DNA of 64,000 nucleotides from Aphelenchoides besseyi (GCA_024699855.1 JAMPIQ010000002.1:13082001-13146000); one strand, 5' to 3'. Shown: positions 11,901-24,764, numbered from the stretch's first letter. Program-made: numbers and translations. Notes: generated by a model not told the origin, from the letters alone.

Positions 11901-12219
11901 TGGAATACAGTTTGCCGGCTACCCGATCAATTACCTCGACATTGCACCGAAACATGTAGGTCCCATCTTTGGTGTTGGGAATACGATCTCTTGTTTCGCC
12001 GGTGTCTTGTCACCGTTGGTGATGAGTTCGCTTGTTCGCACCGGTTCGAGTGAAGAGTGGCAAACCTTCTTTGGAGTCACTTCAGCGATTCTTGTGGCCG
12101 GTGCATTGGCGTTTTGCTTGATGGCCGATGGTGAAGTTCAATCGTGGAGTAATAAAAACAAGAACTTGCCGGAAAAACTGGAAAACAAGCATCCGGAAAA
12201 AGAGAATTTGATGCCATGA
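8927..12219 (+). CDS. SLC17-family (sialin/VGLUT/phosphate) organic anion transporter
   Basis: Seven exons in phase: 8927-8951, 10254-10474, 10803-10890, 10930-11110, 11152-11431, 11476-11758, 11801-12219, giving 498 residues, normal for SLC17. It is a 12-helix major facilitator transporter, exporting anions by H+ symport or driving organic anion or phosphate uptake. Supporting segments are ASRSNLSFSLVCMVNN in the TM1 region, WPKSTQGMLLSAFFWGYTTS with GGYLATRYGGR, LRAILGAAQGAIFPALQTMW, and the family hallmark YWAPPLERS. The second half starts SKAVWACFIGHFCGDWG. TM1 and TM2 are joined by a ~50-residue luminal loop carrying NNT. Exon 1 encodes only MTTNSRRP and sits 1.3 kb upstream; it is chosen because its phase fits and a TATA-like element precedes it, so it is the least certain part. 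Introns 2 and 3 use AAG acceptors. The exact substrate cannot be read from sequence. Confidence 0.88.
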
Positions 12220-12318
12220 GTTGTTTGAATCAAACGACAAAAATCCCGACATTTTTGAATACGACAAATCAATTCAATTGTACATTTCTGTAAACGAACA
12301 CGTGTATAAACTTTGTCT

Positions 12319-12324
12319 AATAAA
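12319..12324 (+). terminator. Polyadenylation signal AATAAA (SLC17 gene)
   Basis: AATAAA 100 bases after the SLC17 stop codon. Confidence 0.65.
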
Positions 12325-15300
12325 TTGGCCTCATACGGCAATTTCACGACTGCAATAGCTTTGATGCAAACTAATTTCAAATGACGTTTCCATTGATTCA
12401 ATTTGACGGCATAAATTAAACCGGACCGCAGTTATGTCTGGCTCTTGACACAAACAAGTCGTCAGAAACTGAGTGATGTGAACACGGTCAAGTGAGCTGA
12501 TGATGAATGGCCACAAAAACGGGTGTGCCGACTGGATTTCTGCGGCTTTGAACTTAAAAGTCAATGAGTTGTTGCGCATCTCGTTTGTCGGTTTCGCTTG
12601 CCGTTAATCGTTGGGCCTGAAGCCAAAGCAGAGGTCGAATGCACTTGAACATGTCGGAAGTATTAGCAGTTGCGCGTTCGTAGTCAGAAATCAACAAATC
12701 TCCTAAAAACTTAAATGATATTTTGCCAATGTTTTTAGCCGATTGTTTCTTATACGATTGTTCTTTTCATGTGCCAATAAGTTCAGTATGCGTTTGGTTG
12801 TTTCACCAAATTAACCATCGAAACAATAGAGTCCATCTTACAGCATATGTCGTGCATTCGATTAACATAAGAGAACTCCCAAGAGCGCAAAGAAACGGTA
12901 ATTAGTCCCAACATCATTTCGACTTTTGACTGCGCAGCTGTGAGATGAAGTTGCGAAGTCGAAACTGAAACGTCGTGGATATTCGTTAGCTAATTATTTC
13001 AAATGTGAGTAACAAACTCTGTTGTTTGAATGAAAACGTGCCAATTAGTTTAACCGTTTAGTTGGATTCTGCCGACCGAAGATTCTGTAGCATCGACCGC
13101 TGTGGGAATTTGAATCGATTCAAACGTGTGCTCTTTATCTCACTAGAATTCTAACAGAATTACTCTCATTCCCACTTGCCAGTTAAAAACAATCCAACTT
13201 TAGATCGTTAGTTAAATCAAATTTGGCGCACTTATTCCCATGAACCGGCGGTGGTTTTGGATCGTTGGCGAATGTGCGGTTTCTTTTGTTTGTTGTCGTT
13301 TAGCCGCCCTTCTCATGACAATTGCAAGCAAATTAGCGCGTAATTACTTTAACATTCGAATCGCAACAAATTCGATTCGCATATCGAAGTTCGTTCGACT
13401 TTCGAGGGTCGAGATGTTCAAGCACACAGAAGATGTCCGTTCGAATTCAAAAACTAATTTCCGGTTTTGAGTTACATATCTTTAGTTAATTCAACATTTG
13501 TTCCAAAGCTCTGCGATGTTCATTGAACGACCTTTTCCAAGTATTTTGACTGGACAACCGGGACAAATAAATTTCCGCTTATTTGACCATTTTCTCACGT
13601 TTTGAACGCACTTTTTTCCAATTGTTGTTCTGAACATGGTTGTCAGCCATGTGTGTTCGTGGATCTCGTATCCATTTTCTGACTTTCCATTTTATTGGAC
13701 CTTTCCTCTGCTCGTGTCGGATTCGAGGTTTGTGCGGAATAATCGAGTTATCGTGCTCAATGGGAAGTAGATTCAGCAAGCTGCCAAACCCGCAGTAGTC
13801 TCGTCTTTTCCTTTTACCGCCGTCGGTATTAAGCCAAGAGAATTATGCTCGTCTTTAACGAAATTTCTGAAGCAGCTCAAACTTTCCGGTCACGCAATTG
13901 CAACTTCCGGATACTTTCACTCGGCCATAGACCTAAACTTGTTTCTTTTTCGATTACGTCAATTTCTCAATCCGCAGATTATTTCTCTGCCGTACAGTAA
14001 TCATTTAACGACCGAGTTTTATTCACTACGACGATTCACTTGTAGTTTACGATGTGCAATAAAACAAAAGTGAGCGGTCGAAAGCATGTGCTTCTCGATC
14101 CACAGTTATAACATTTCACTCGGATTGCTGTTGACTTTCATGCGAGAACGGTCTTCGCGTCGAAAAAAGTGACCGTCGAGCTTCACAATACGAAAGTCCC
14201 AGTCAGCGATCTTCTCTAAATGCCAATTGTTGTGTCAGATCGCGAGAATGGAGGTGCACGAATAGGAGAACGTGATTAGAAATGTCATTATGCAGATGAG
14301 TTCAACTGCAGAACCGGTTCTCTACATTTACTTTTCTTTGCTAATTCGTGTTTTGACGTCCGCAAAAAACAATGCGCCAACTTTGACCGCAAATCCCAAG
14401 ACCGCAGATGGCGATTGTACGGGATCCTAATTTAATTCGCACCTTCTGCTTCACGACCGAAAGTCAATGGGACTACCTTCTGCCACAAAGCAATCAACCG
14501 AGACTTATTAGCATATTTTCCGATTCGAATTAATATTTTCTCTGTAAATCCGTCGATTGCACTTCCGATCGCTCTCAATCGCTGGACCACCCGTTTCGCG
14601 ACACTTAAGACAAACGTTTTGAGTTGCGGCATTTTGTATGAAGATGACTTGGAGGCTTTAGAAGCAGTTTGTCGGCTTTTCATTCCCGGTGCTGATTTGT
14701 ATTTGTCCGGATGTTTTTGTGGTTTCCAAAGTAAACTACACGGACATTAAAGCAAATGGCCATCTAATTCTCAAATTGCCTCCGGTCATGAAACAACTTT
14801 CTCGTTTGCGCTAATCGTTTTTGAATTTTTGAGTTCCATCCAACTTGGTCGTGGAGAAACGCGCAGCTTTACATCTCCGTATTTCCGGATTGTAAGAGCG
14901 ATTTACATAAAAAATGGACATATCGCTCTCGATGCTCGTATCCACACCTTTGGTCTCAAAAGCGACCGAAATCTATTGGCAATGTGGCCGGTGGTCATTA
15001 TTTCCGCCCAACACCTGCACAAGAAAAATATCTTCGTCCGAACTCCAACGTCCACACTAAGCTTTCTATCCGAGATGTCCACTCAGTTGATTGACTAACA
15101 TGCGCCTTTTTTCTCGACTTACTAATCCGCCAGCTTTCTTCGCAACAAACATGGATTGCATTACCGCTTGTTGTCGAACGACGAAGCGGACACATAAACC
15201 GTTGGCTTACAACTTGGTAGTTTGCTGTTGCACTCGACAGAAAAAACAAACTCAATCCCCGTCCATTTCGTATGGCAAGCGGTTTGTCAATTTCGCATGC

Positions 15301-16635
15301 GCTTTTAAATCTCCTCCTTTTGCCTAATTTTCATATGTGCAATCTCGCACGGGTACCGTCTGACAACCAGCGCCGAACTCCGAAGACAAACATGGAAACT
15401 TGTTGAGAATTTTAACTCTACAACGAAAGAAAAGACTCGTGGATGAACTGAAGAACCTTAGACATTAGCTAAATTTTCCACTTTTTATGATCGTATTTTC
15501 TCTTTTACATTTTTTATGCAAATTGACGTCCAACGGGAATACGAATTCTGGTTAGTGACCAGCAGTTCAATTGACATAAAACGAACTGCGTGCCCTTGTT
15601 CTCATTCGTCAAATTGCATATCCCGATGAAGTAATCTTCTAGTTTCAAACTTTGCATTTAAAATTCTCGTTCGATTTGGAACACAAACTTATTTTTGTGA
15701 TGAAGATCGTTGAGTTTAGGTGCTAAACGACATAATGGAAGTGAAGAAATTGAGACCGACAAAAGTACCTTGAGAAATTCAACGATTCGAATTCCTACCA
15801 AAACATTGCCCGACGGACAACAGCATCGGGGTCATGTTTTCGTTCTATATGGCCATCGGTCACGATACTAAACGCCGATCGATTACAACCACGCCCAATC
15901 ATTGCGCATTTCACGAAAATCTGAAACTCCAGAAGTCACGCTATTCAGGCGATTGTTTGCGGGGTATTGTGCGGCGGCATTCAAAAACAAATTGGCTTCT
16001 GTGTAGCGACCAAAAACGCTTAGTGTAAAGGATACACAATAAGCCAATATCCTATGGCTAAGATGACTGCGAGACCGAAACACCAATCAATAGGTCCATT
16101 CAATGCTTATTGACACCTGTTTGGGCCAACTAATTGCGCATTTACTCACTTAAAGGGTCATTCATTCATGAGGTCTGTGTTGTTTATCTTTTTTTTCAAT
16201 TGGCAATCAGTGGATTCGAAATTCAAAGGCAAAATGCTTTTGCTACCGTCTACTCATTTGTCCCCAAACCACGCCCAGATCTTTTGCGGTGGAATCTTTC
16301 TAATGAGAATGAAAGACCATCTTCTCGTGTCCGTCTCAAGTCTCACAATTTCGCACCGGCCACCAACTGCGCGAGCTCCTCCTTTCCGTTTGCCATTTAA
16401 CTTGCCATCATCATAAACTCACGTTGTTGCTGATTGGGAAGCGATAAATTGGTGGTTTCGATTACGGTCTTCGCGTCGAGGCCACCGAGTCGTATGTTTA
16501 TTTTCCGGAGTCCTGTTGGAAGCTAACCCACGTGTTGACCTTCGCTGAATTTTGTGGTCATTTGCGACGAGTGTGTAATTGAGATGTTCAAACGCGTGAT
16601 TTTGTATTTACAAATGTTTTCATGCGATATTTCAG
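12325..16635. other. 4.3 kb gene-poor region upstream of the 3-O-sulfotransferase
   Basis: No coding exon, tRNA-like B-box, tandem repeat or transposon end was recognised on either strand. ORFs present (for example 13240-13470 +, 14432-14683 -, 16134-16416 +) are short, arginine- or serine-rich read-through frames without splice support. The final ttcag directly abuts the sulfotransferase ATG at 16636, so the right end probably contains 5' leader or promoter sequence. Confidence 0.45.
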
Positions 16636-19600
16636 ATGCTCAAATGTACTGGTCAGTTTGCACGAATCACGTGGTTCTGTTACCTCATCTGCTGTGTAAT
16701 TACGATCGGCCACTCGACTGAAGTGCACAACGAGACCAATCCACGATCAAACCAAACTGTTGGTTCGGAAAAGCGACAACATTTTCCGGTTGGAATTGTG
16801 ATTGGCGTGAAGAAGAGTGGTACACGGGCGTTGTTGGAGTTTCTGAAAATCAACCCACGAATTGCTGCTCCATCGGCGGAAATCCACTTTTTCGATAAAA
16901 ACTACGATAAAGGACTGGAATACTACAGGTATGTACTTGGAGTTGACAGTGAACCTTAACTTCAAACTCTTCAAAAATTGTCAATTGACACAATTACGTC
17001 TAGTGAACGAGTTACAATTGCGTTTTCGTTGTTTGTTTGCCAGGACCTGATATTTGTTTTCTGATTTATTGGTCAAATTGCGCGATATTTCCGTTCCTAT
17101 CAGGGGACTTTTAATCGGCCGGGTCGGAAGGTCGAGATAAAAACGAACGTTACAATCTCGCTCATGATTTTTATTGCGAACCCCCCAACCGCATTCCGAA
17201 GCTTCTTGTCGAATGGCCGCAGCATCGGAGGTAAACTCCCGTTCGACTTGCGAAGATGATGGATGTCAACCGAGGTGTCAAAAATGACGCCGCTCGTCAT
17301 CTTCAAAAGCTGCGTGCGCATGAAAGCCATCAATTCATAATCGAATAATGAAGGTCCAACGGTTTAAAGCTCAAACCACATAGAGAGATGTTGCTTTGCA
17401 AAGAGAAAACTTTGTCAAATTGTATCCATCAAATTGCAGTTTTATTCGCTATCCTTTCAATTTGGCTCATTCACTGACCATAAGTCCGCGGCCAACTACT
17501 CGAAACCGCTAATTAACATTGGTTTCATAGGTTGCTCTCGTACGTGTCGGCTTTGTTTGGCCACTTCAACCAAATTTCTATGAAGACTTCAATAAGCGAA
17601 TCGATTGTATCGATTTATAAGCTCACATAAGCACTTTTCAAGGAACTGATGTTCAGACGTTGAGAAGACAAAATTGAACGGTTTTGGCGCACAGAAACTT
17701 TCTCGTCGTAAATTCACCGCAACTGCCATTTATGTCATCATGACATCGAACATAAAAACGTTGATTTGTGAAGGACAATCACACATCCAACTGCGAATTA
17801 GCACTCGAGATGTGAAAAATTGCGTCAAGCGATTTGACGATCGTAATTTCAATTTCAAACCGTCAAAATCGAGAGATTGATGCAATTGATTGCCAGTTGT
17901 TTTTTGCAAAGAAATGAGTTCGCTTAGACGATGCGGGTGACCGATTAGTCATCTGTGCGTTCTTTCGTTCCAAATGATCGATGCGCAATGTTTTTTGAGT
18001 TCTGCTTGAAGTGATCGAACTTAAGTCTCAGCACTAGTATTGACGATACTTAATCGAAAGTCTTGTTTGCCAACTTGTAAACTGATTGTAATGTGAGTCG
18101 ATAAACGACGAACAACTGTTTCGATGTTTCCAGCGGTCATTGTTATTCGGCAATTTGTCGGCAAATGACCGTAAAGAACCAATCGATGTCAATCAACCAG
18201 TCGGATATATTTTGATCGGGAGTGTTCGAATGGCAGATCGGTCGAGAGCTGAGGGCCCATAAAGTTGAAACAAATTAATTGGTCCCCCCGAAGTTGTTTA
18301 CGGCAATGCGGGAATCGTATTTGTGCACCCGAGGGTTTTTGAACATCCGAAATTTCGTTGAATCGGTAGTGTTGATCTCCGTTTGACCTCAAATGTCAAC
18401 AGTCCGGCAAAAGTGGAAAGTGATTTGCCCTTTTGATAGTGTATTCTTGCACGATTCACTGCTTCGCAAACACATTCAACGATTGCAATCAAACCGACGA
18501 CGATTGACAGTTCTGACTGAGCGGAAGCGGTTTCGCTTTTCATGCACTTCGGGATCCGCGGCAATTAATTAGGCGGCAAGATGAGCTTTCTGGCAATCGG
18601 TCAATCGCAAACAATCGGAATATCGTCCTTTCATGCATTCAAGCCGCCTCTTACAATAAGGTTCAGTTTCATAATGTAAATCGAGTCCATAAAATCTAAG
18701 CAAACAATGACCATTAGGCCGAAAGATTGTTTGCGTATGATTACACACGATTTCACGTTGATGGGTTCAAGTACCGTAATGAATGATATTCTCAAGAGCT
18801 CACGCTTCGTTAAGTGTGCATTTGGTGGAAATAAACGAAGAGATTATCCAAAAATCAACCGTTTGTATTTCCGGAGCATATGCTCATTTTTTGGTTACTC
18901 AACGGTAATAAAACAGGCAGATCAGCGCAAATAACCGCGTGGCTTAGTCGATTCACGAACTGAACGGAAGTCGGAATGTGCAGTTCGTTATTGTGATCGA
19001 TAATCCAATGTTTGTCAAACAGAATCTGAGGAAATGCCGAAATCAACGAACAACCTTTGAAATTTTTCTTTTGTTTTCATCTCGACCGATACACAATCGA
19101 CAGTCCCGGTCAAAGCAAGTGAACTCGAAAAGCCGCCGCTTGTTCCTGGACTTTGCGCGGCATCTCGACATTTGTAAGCGAATGCCGTACGGCTTTGCGC
19201 GTAGAATCGGAGTAAGCGAACTGTTTGCCTAACTACGTATTTGTTCATTCGAACTATCTCGACGATAGCAAACTTTATTTCGAAGTCAAGATGTGCAGTG
19301 ATGCCATTAATTCGAGCTCATTACTTCGGCATACACTCGAGTAACTTAATAGCAGAAAAATCTGAGAAACGGACCTTCGTTCTATGATTAAGAGCCTACT
19401 TCAGTCACGCGTAAGAGCTGCTTGGCGTGGGCAAACAGTACAAGTACATTAAATTGAAATCAAATACGCGAACACAATGAACACTATCGTAATGAGGTAT
19501 TCCAGAAAGCAAATGCCTTTTACAACCGACGATCAGATCACAATCGAGAAATCACCGGCATATTTCGTTAGTAAATTCGTACCACAACGAGTCTACAAGA

Positions 19601-20271
19601 TGAATCCGAAAATAAAACTGATCGTCGTCGTGAGAAATCCAATTACAAGAGCAATCTCAGGTACGAGAAACAAGCTGATTGGTAAATGACAGCAGTTTTT
19701 AGATTACACTCAAACGGTAACTCGACGAAAAAGAAGCCTATTTCCGACAAACACATTCGAGGAAATGAGTCGTTGTGGTAACAACACAAAATGGTAAGAT
19801 ACTTCCATTAACAATGTAATGTATTGATAAATTTCAGTGTCAACGGCATCAACACATCGTGGGGTGCAGTGAGAATCGGTGTTTATTACAAATACTTAAA
19901 AAACTGGTTGCGCTATTTTCCCATTTCACAGTTTCTATTCGTTGATGGCGAACGTTTGATTCGTAGTCCAGCGTCGGAAATTCGTCAAGTCGAACGTTTT
20001 CTGGGACTTCAACCAGGTAAAATTAACCACTTATTTTGGCGACAACATCGATTTTAAAGTTGTTCGAGATGACGATTTCATCATTGATCCAATCAAGAAG
20101 TTTCCATGTGTTCGTCGAGTTGAATCAAAAACACCGCGATGTCTTGGCAAATCCAAAGGTCGTACTCATCCGGACGTCGATCCAGAGCTGATAGGACGAC
20201 TACAGGATTTCTATCGACCGGAGAACGAAAAGTTCTTTCAACTGATCAACCGCTATTTCCATTGGTATTAG
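16636..20271 (+). CDS. Heparan sulfate glucosamine 3-O-sulfotransferase (type II Golgi enzyme)
   Basis: Five exons in phase: 16636-16928, 19506-19660, 19703-19793, 19838-20016, 20060-20271, giving 309 residues. The enzyme transfers sulfate from PAPS to the 3-OH of glucosamine in heparan sulfate, in the Golgi. A signal anchor is at residues ~11-27 (ITWFCYLICCVITIG). The 5'-phosphosulfate loop is at ~57-66 (GVKKSGTRAL). The catalytic-base Glu lies in PSAEIHFFD (~E82). The 3'-phosphate-binding strand reads VVVRNPITRAISDYTQ. The C-terminal loop has a Cys pair and basic patch (CVRRVESKTPRC, then KGRTHPDVDP). Substrate-strand motifs QITIEKSPAYFV and LFVDGERLI also fit 3-OST. The ATG directly follows tttcag, so the leader is probably joined there by cis- or trans-splicing. 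Intron 1 is 2,577 nt where its neighbours are ~42 nt. Intron 4 has an AAG acceptor. Confidence 0.93.
16929..19505 (+). other. 2.6 kb first intron of the 3-O-sulfotransferase
   Basis: Donor gtatgt at 16929 and acceptor gaggtattccag ending 19505 join ...EYY-R-KQMPFTTDD in phase. I see no additional coding exon of the sulfotransferase and no nested gene. Short ORFs on both strands have no recognisable motif. Confidence 0.6.
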
Positions 20272-20445
20272 ATCTAGCTGTTCAACTATTCTCATTTCTT
20301 CGCATTGTTTTGCTGTTGAACTTCACATAGTTTACGGAATGGTTTAGCATCAGTTCATGCAGTAGTTACGGCAGTCGAAAATTTATCACAAAAACGGGTT
20401 TCTCTTGTACACCAGTGTTCATAGATCTTATTAGCAAATATTTAT

Positions 20446-20451
20446 AATAAA
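20446..20451 (+). terminator. Polyadenylation signal AATAAA (3-O-sulfotransferase)
   Basis: AATAAA 175 bases past the stop codon. The next acceptor-like site (gtaatacag, ending 20720) precedes TOM70. Confidence 0.5.
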
Positions 20452-20735
20452 TAGATCGAAATCATTTGAACGCGGTTGAGAATCTTTCAATCGTTGTAGT
20501 TGGTTAATTTGTAGGCAAAAAGACAGGATCTATTTAGCTATGTTGGGTTACATGAAACTGCAAATCATTACAATTGAAGTATCATAATGCTTGTGAATAC
20601 TCGGCGACGAATTGTAGTTTGTAGTAAGAACAGTTGACTCGTTGAAGAAGACTTATCTCTTGTTTATCAAAAGGGTAATTTTCAGTCGTCTACTTGATAT
20701 TGGCCCACTCTGTAATACAGGATCCTTCACAAATC

Positions 20736-22860
20736 ATGAGTTCTCGCACAGTTTTCGGTCAACCAATCAGTCGGATAATCGTTGGAACAGCTGCGTTAGC
20801 TGGCTCGGTAGCATTCTTAATCTATTTGCTGCGAAAAGTAAGGTGTTGAGCTTAGTGACCTCAAGGTTATGTTCCTGCATTTTTAGAGCCGAAATGAAAA
20901 TCTTCGTGATGGATCTGGAGGAAATATCGGTTCCGAAACCCCAGCGATCAAAGCAGCTCGATTGAAAGAAGAGGGAAATCGAGAGTTTGGTGCACGACAT
21001 TATTCGAAAGCAGCCGATCTGTTCGCACAAGCGATTGAGGTGTTGAAAAAGTTGGATGAATGTGACAGCAAAACCAATGCGTTGTCCGTTTTATACAACA
21101 ACTATTCGGCTTGTATGGAGTTTCAGGTGTGACATCAACGTTTGTTTACGTGTTAACATGAAGAAGTTTAGGACAATTGGGACAAAGCATTAGAGTACTC
21201 GTCATTGGCTTTGGAATTGAATTCGGACTATTTGAAACCGTACATTCGTCGAGCCCGCATTTACAAACAAAAGAATCAACTAAGCAATAGTCTTTTCGAT
21301 TACGGAACAATCATACGTCTTCTAAACAAAGATGGTCAATTTGCTATTGGAAATGAAGTCGAGAAATATTTGACACTCATCATTATGATCGCCAAAGACA
21401 TTGTCACTGAGAATGCTGTGAAGCTAATGAAGGTAAACGCTGAGGTTGGTATTCGTAGTTATTGAAATGTTTTAGTCACGTATTGATCAAGAAAATTTCT
21501 TGCCAATATCTCAGTCTAACATCGTAGAATGGTCTTGTAATGCAATTCACGATCCGTTACTCAACCGAATGAAAGAACTCGGCACAACGAAACCAGAAGA
21601 TCCACTTGACTTGGCGCTCTACAATCTGAAGAATCGTGATTACAATAATGTTTTGCCGCTTTCGTTTGAAGTGGCTACGAATCAAAATGTGGACATTCGC
21701 AAGCGTTTTTTGGGTCGTTTGTTGAGCGCTCGAATCTATCAATTTGCGGGACTCAAACATCAATTACAATTCATGTTCCACATGATCAACGAGTTATGGG
21801 ACCATTCAGGTTTGTTCGAACGCTTTTTTCGTGTAGACATTGAAATTCAGATGAGGAATTCAAGAAGAACAACGTTGATTTGTTGATCGCACTAATGGTC
21901 ATTAAGATCGAAGTCGATTCGCCGACTGCAGTTGAAAGTGAACTGGTTCAGAATTTGGAGTTGTGGGACGGAAATGCCGACGCATTCATCATTTTGTCTA
22001 TCTATTACCATCGTTCAATGTCCTTCGGAAAGGCGTTTAAAATGCTGGATTATGCAAAGAAAGTGGAACCGAATCGTCCGTACATTGAGTTTGTTCATAG
22101 AATTTGATCAATCAAACGATACCGTTTTAGATACTACGAAATTGCAACCAATTTTGCTGAAGCCACACGTAATCAAGATGTTGCACGAGTACATCAAATA
22201 ACCACTGACATTGACAGCCGAATTCGAAATGTTCCCGATGTTTCAGAACATGCCGTCATTCTGGCTGCTCGCGTGAGTATCGTATATTTAAATTGTTGTG
22301 ACTATGCTGTATGTAGATTTTTGCGGTTTCAAACAATTCAGCGTACGCGTTGGAAGTTCTTCGCAATCACAAGGCTTTCAAAGATGAACGAAACATCGGA
22401 ATTCAACTTCTTTACACGTAAGAACTTCTCATAATTCTAATCGAACGCGTTGTCGTTTTAGAGTCATCAAACACGATCACGATAATGGAGCCACGCATTC
22501 TATGGCCGAATTTGAACAAGAATTGCAACAATTGTTGACTAAAGATCCCAATAACTTCGAAACGTTGCGAATGCTATTTCGCTGTTCGTTTGACAAGTTA
22601 GTCACTATAGTGAACATTTGAACGTTATTTTGTTTAGAGGTGATTTTGTTGAAGCCATGGAACATGCTAGAAATGCCTGGCACAATACGCGTACCTTCGA
22701 AGAGTTTTCGAGTGCATACCACGATCTCATTTTGGCCTCTTCACTCGCTAACATTCAATTTCCGATTGATGAATATCCGGTGTGTCATGGTCCCGATTAT
22801 ATTCGCGCCAATTCCAATGAAAACGTCCTTCGCTTTTCCGATTCATCATCTGTTCAATAA
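20736..22860 (+). CDS. tomm-70: TOM70 mitochondrial import receptor (TPR protein)
   Basis: Nine exons in phase: 20736-20837, 20887-21126, 21172-21432, 21476-21809, 21851-22088, 22131-22272, 22317-22417, 22462-22596, 22638-22860, giving 591 residues (family ~570-610). TOM70 sits in the outer mitochondrial membrane. It docks Hsp70/Hsp90-bound carrier preproteins and hands them to the TOM pore. A single N-terminal membrane anchor spans residues ~11-31 (SRIIVGTAALAGSVAFLIYL). The chaperone-docking TPR clamp begins AARLKEEGNREFGARHYSKA and continues LYNNYSACMEFQDNWDKALE and LNSDYLKPYIRRARIYKQKN. Further degenerate TPRs run to the end. The start is the first ATG after an acceptor-like taatacag (ending 20720). 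The stop lies only 102 bp from the convergent Fringe stop. Confidence 0.92.
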
Positions 22861-22962
22861 CTTTTCTAATAGGCCATTACTTTTGTTGTTGACTTGTTAC
22901 TTTTGTTTGTTTTTGTTTAGTAAAAGTTTAGTAATCTATTACTTATTTGCATATCTCCGTAT

Positions 22963-24764
22963 TTATTTCGGCATATCTAACACACGTGAAAGTGACGGAA
23001 AACGTAATCGTTGTTGCACTTTGATTGCCATCTTCTTGCATTTACTCGGATGAATGTAACAGTAAAGAGAATAGAAGAGATGATGGTTTGCATTTGCTCG
23101 GTACATCAACGGAATAGTTTGTCCGAGAATGGGACTTAAACTGGCCTTCAATACAAAAGCTTATTGTTTTTTAGTTCACTTTGACTACCTGCTGTCGAGG
23201 GAGAGAAATCTGCTTTCCATCTTCGAGATGCGAATGAAATGCATCGTTTGAAGTGAACGGAATTTTTAGTAGATTTGCTGAAATTGAACGAAGTTTTACT
23301 ATTATTCTCGCTATACTTACTAACTAAATATCCGAATGTTACGTCGTCTGGGGCTTCAAAGTTATTGAAGAGCTTTTTGAACCGTGGAATAAACGGACGA
23401 ATTCGATGGATCAAAGCTCTTGATAAACAGATTCCGGCACCACCGGTGGCAAACCAAAACCTTCGATGATCAATTTCAAGCGGCTGATTTGTACTTGAGT
23501 GACCAATGTAAAACGGAATACGCGTGTCGTACTGAGCAAGAACACTGCGAAGTCTTCGAACGTTAACAAAATTGTCGTCATCAAAATGACACGACCAGCT
23601 AAACAAAAGATGACATTTGGAAAAACGTCGCGCTTTGGTTTTTGTGAGCAAGTTGTTTTGATGTTAGTGCTCAATGTCAGTAGTCGTTGCTATTGTCTCT
23701 CTCTCGAATCTTGTAATCCTTTCTTCACAAACAGTTTTTGGTTGGGGAATAAGCAAGTGTTTTAATCGATGAATGCAATCGTTTGCGCATTGATAACGAT
23801 GTGAAAGTTGAATACCAAGAGCATTTATGTGCAAACAAAACTCCCCGTTGACCTCATGGACTAACGATTGCACTTGATAAGTGAGCGAGAGGTGATGTTA
23901 ATCGCAGATTAACTGCAATTAAACACGAGCGCAAATATTGTTCTCGTGTTCATTCTGTGCACATCAACTTACTCGGCATTATGTTTGGCCATGATCTCCA
24001 ATTCTTTCTGAAGTTTGCAGTTCAACGAGAAGCTAAAGATGCGGAATATCAATGAAAACAACCTCCACTTACTGGTCGTGCTTTTCCCCACAATTCGTTG
24101 TAATCAAACGATCACCAAGCAATTGAATCAGCTGTTTGTCGTTTGTCTGATCGGTTACAACAAAAATCTGAAAACGGGAAGTTAAATGATCGCAGTCTCT
24201 GTGCGTCGAAGTTGTCATCCGATTTGCAATTCATTTTCTTAAACGTTGTCCTTGACGGCATGCTCAAAAAAACGTTGAATGAATCGCTTATTTTGTTCGT
24301 CTTTACCGCACAACTTTCCGAATACTTTTTCTCCATCGCATCTTGTTTTTTTGCTTGAAACGACTTTCAACTTTTAATACGGTCAGTTACCACTTCAATC
24401 GCCGTTTTAACGGATCATTTCAACTTCGATTTAAATCTGAGTGAAGGTCGAGAAAATGTGAGAATACGAAGTTTTCGTTTTGTAACGTTGGCAAATTAAA
24501 CGACTCACATTCGAGGGAGCATCGTTGAACCATGTGTCAAGGATACTCGCTAAACGAGTGTTATGGTTCGCTTTAGTGGTCTTGATTGTGATTGTTAGGT
24601 CCTGATGATGTGCTTGCTCGTTGCTCATAACAGGAAAGAAGTTCAGTTTAGCATTCGACGTTTTCATCTGAATTTATTGAACATAGAAGTGAAGACTGTT
24701 AACTCACTAAGTTGATGAAGATAAGAAGCAGAAGGTACCATTCGAATACCAATTGCATGTTCAT
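22963..24764 (-). CDS. fng: Fringe-type beta-1,3-N-acetylglucosaminyltransferase (GT31)
   Basis: Seven exons on the minus strand in phase: 24708-24764, 24509-24667, 24073-24167, 23973-24032, 23321-23598, 23189-23277, 22963-23145, giving 306 residues. Fringe extends O-linked fucose on EGF repeats, classically of Notch, in the Golgi lumen, using UDP-GlcNAc and Mn2+. A short signal anchor is at residues ~3-19 (MQLVFEWYLLLLIFINL). The stem runs into LTITIKTTKANHNTRLASIL, the family opening strand. IFVVTDQTND follows. The metal-binding DDD is in WSCHFDDDNFVNVRRL (~130-132). Further matches are FWFATGGAGICLSRAL, APDDVTFGYL, FHSHLED (~230-236) and a C-terminal FYSLYCYIHP. The last intron needs an AAG acceptor. 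The stop codon overlaps an AATAAA on the coding strand. My memory is that C. elegans lacks a true Fringe, which makes this gene phylogenetically informative. Brainiac-like GT31 members are less likely given FHSHLE and the C-terminal block. Confidence 0.88.
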
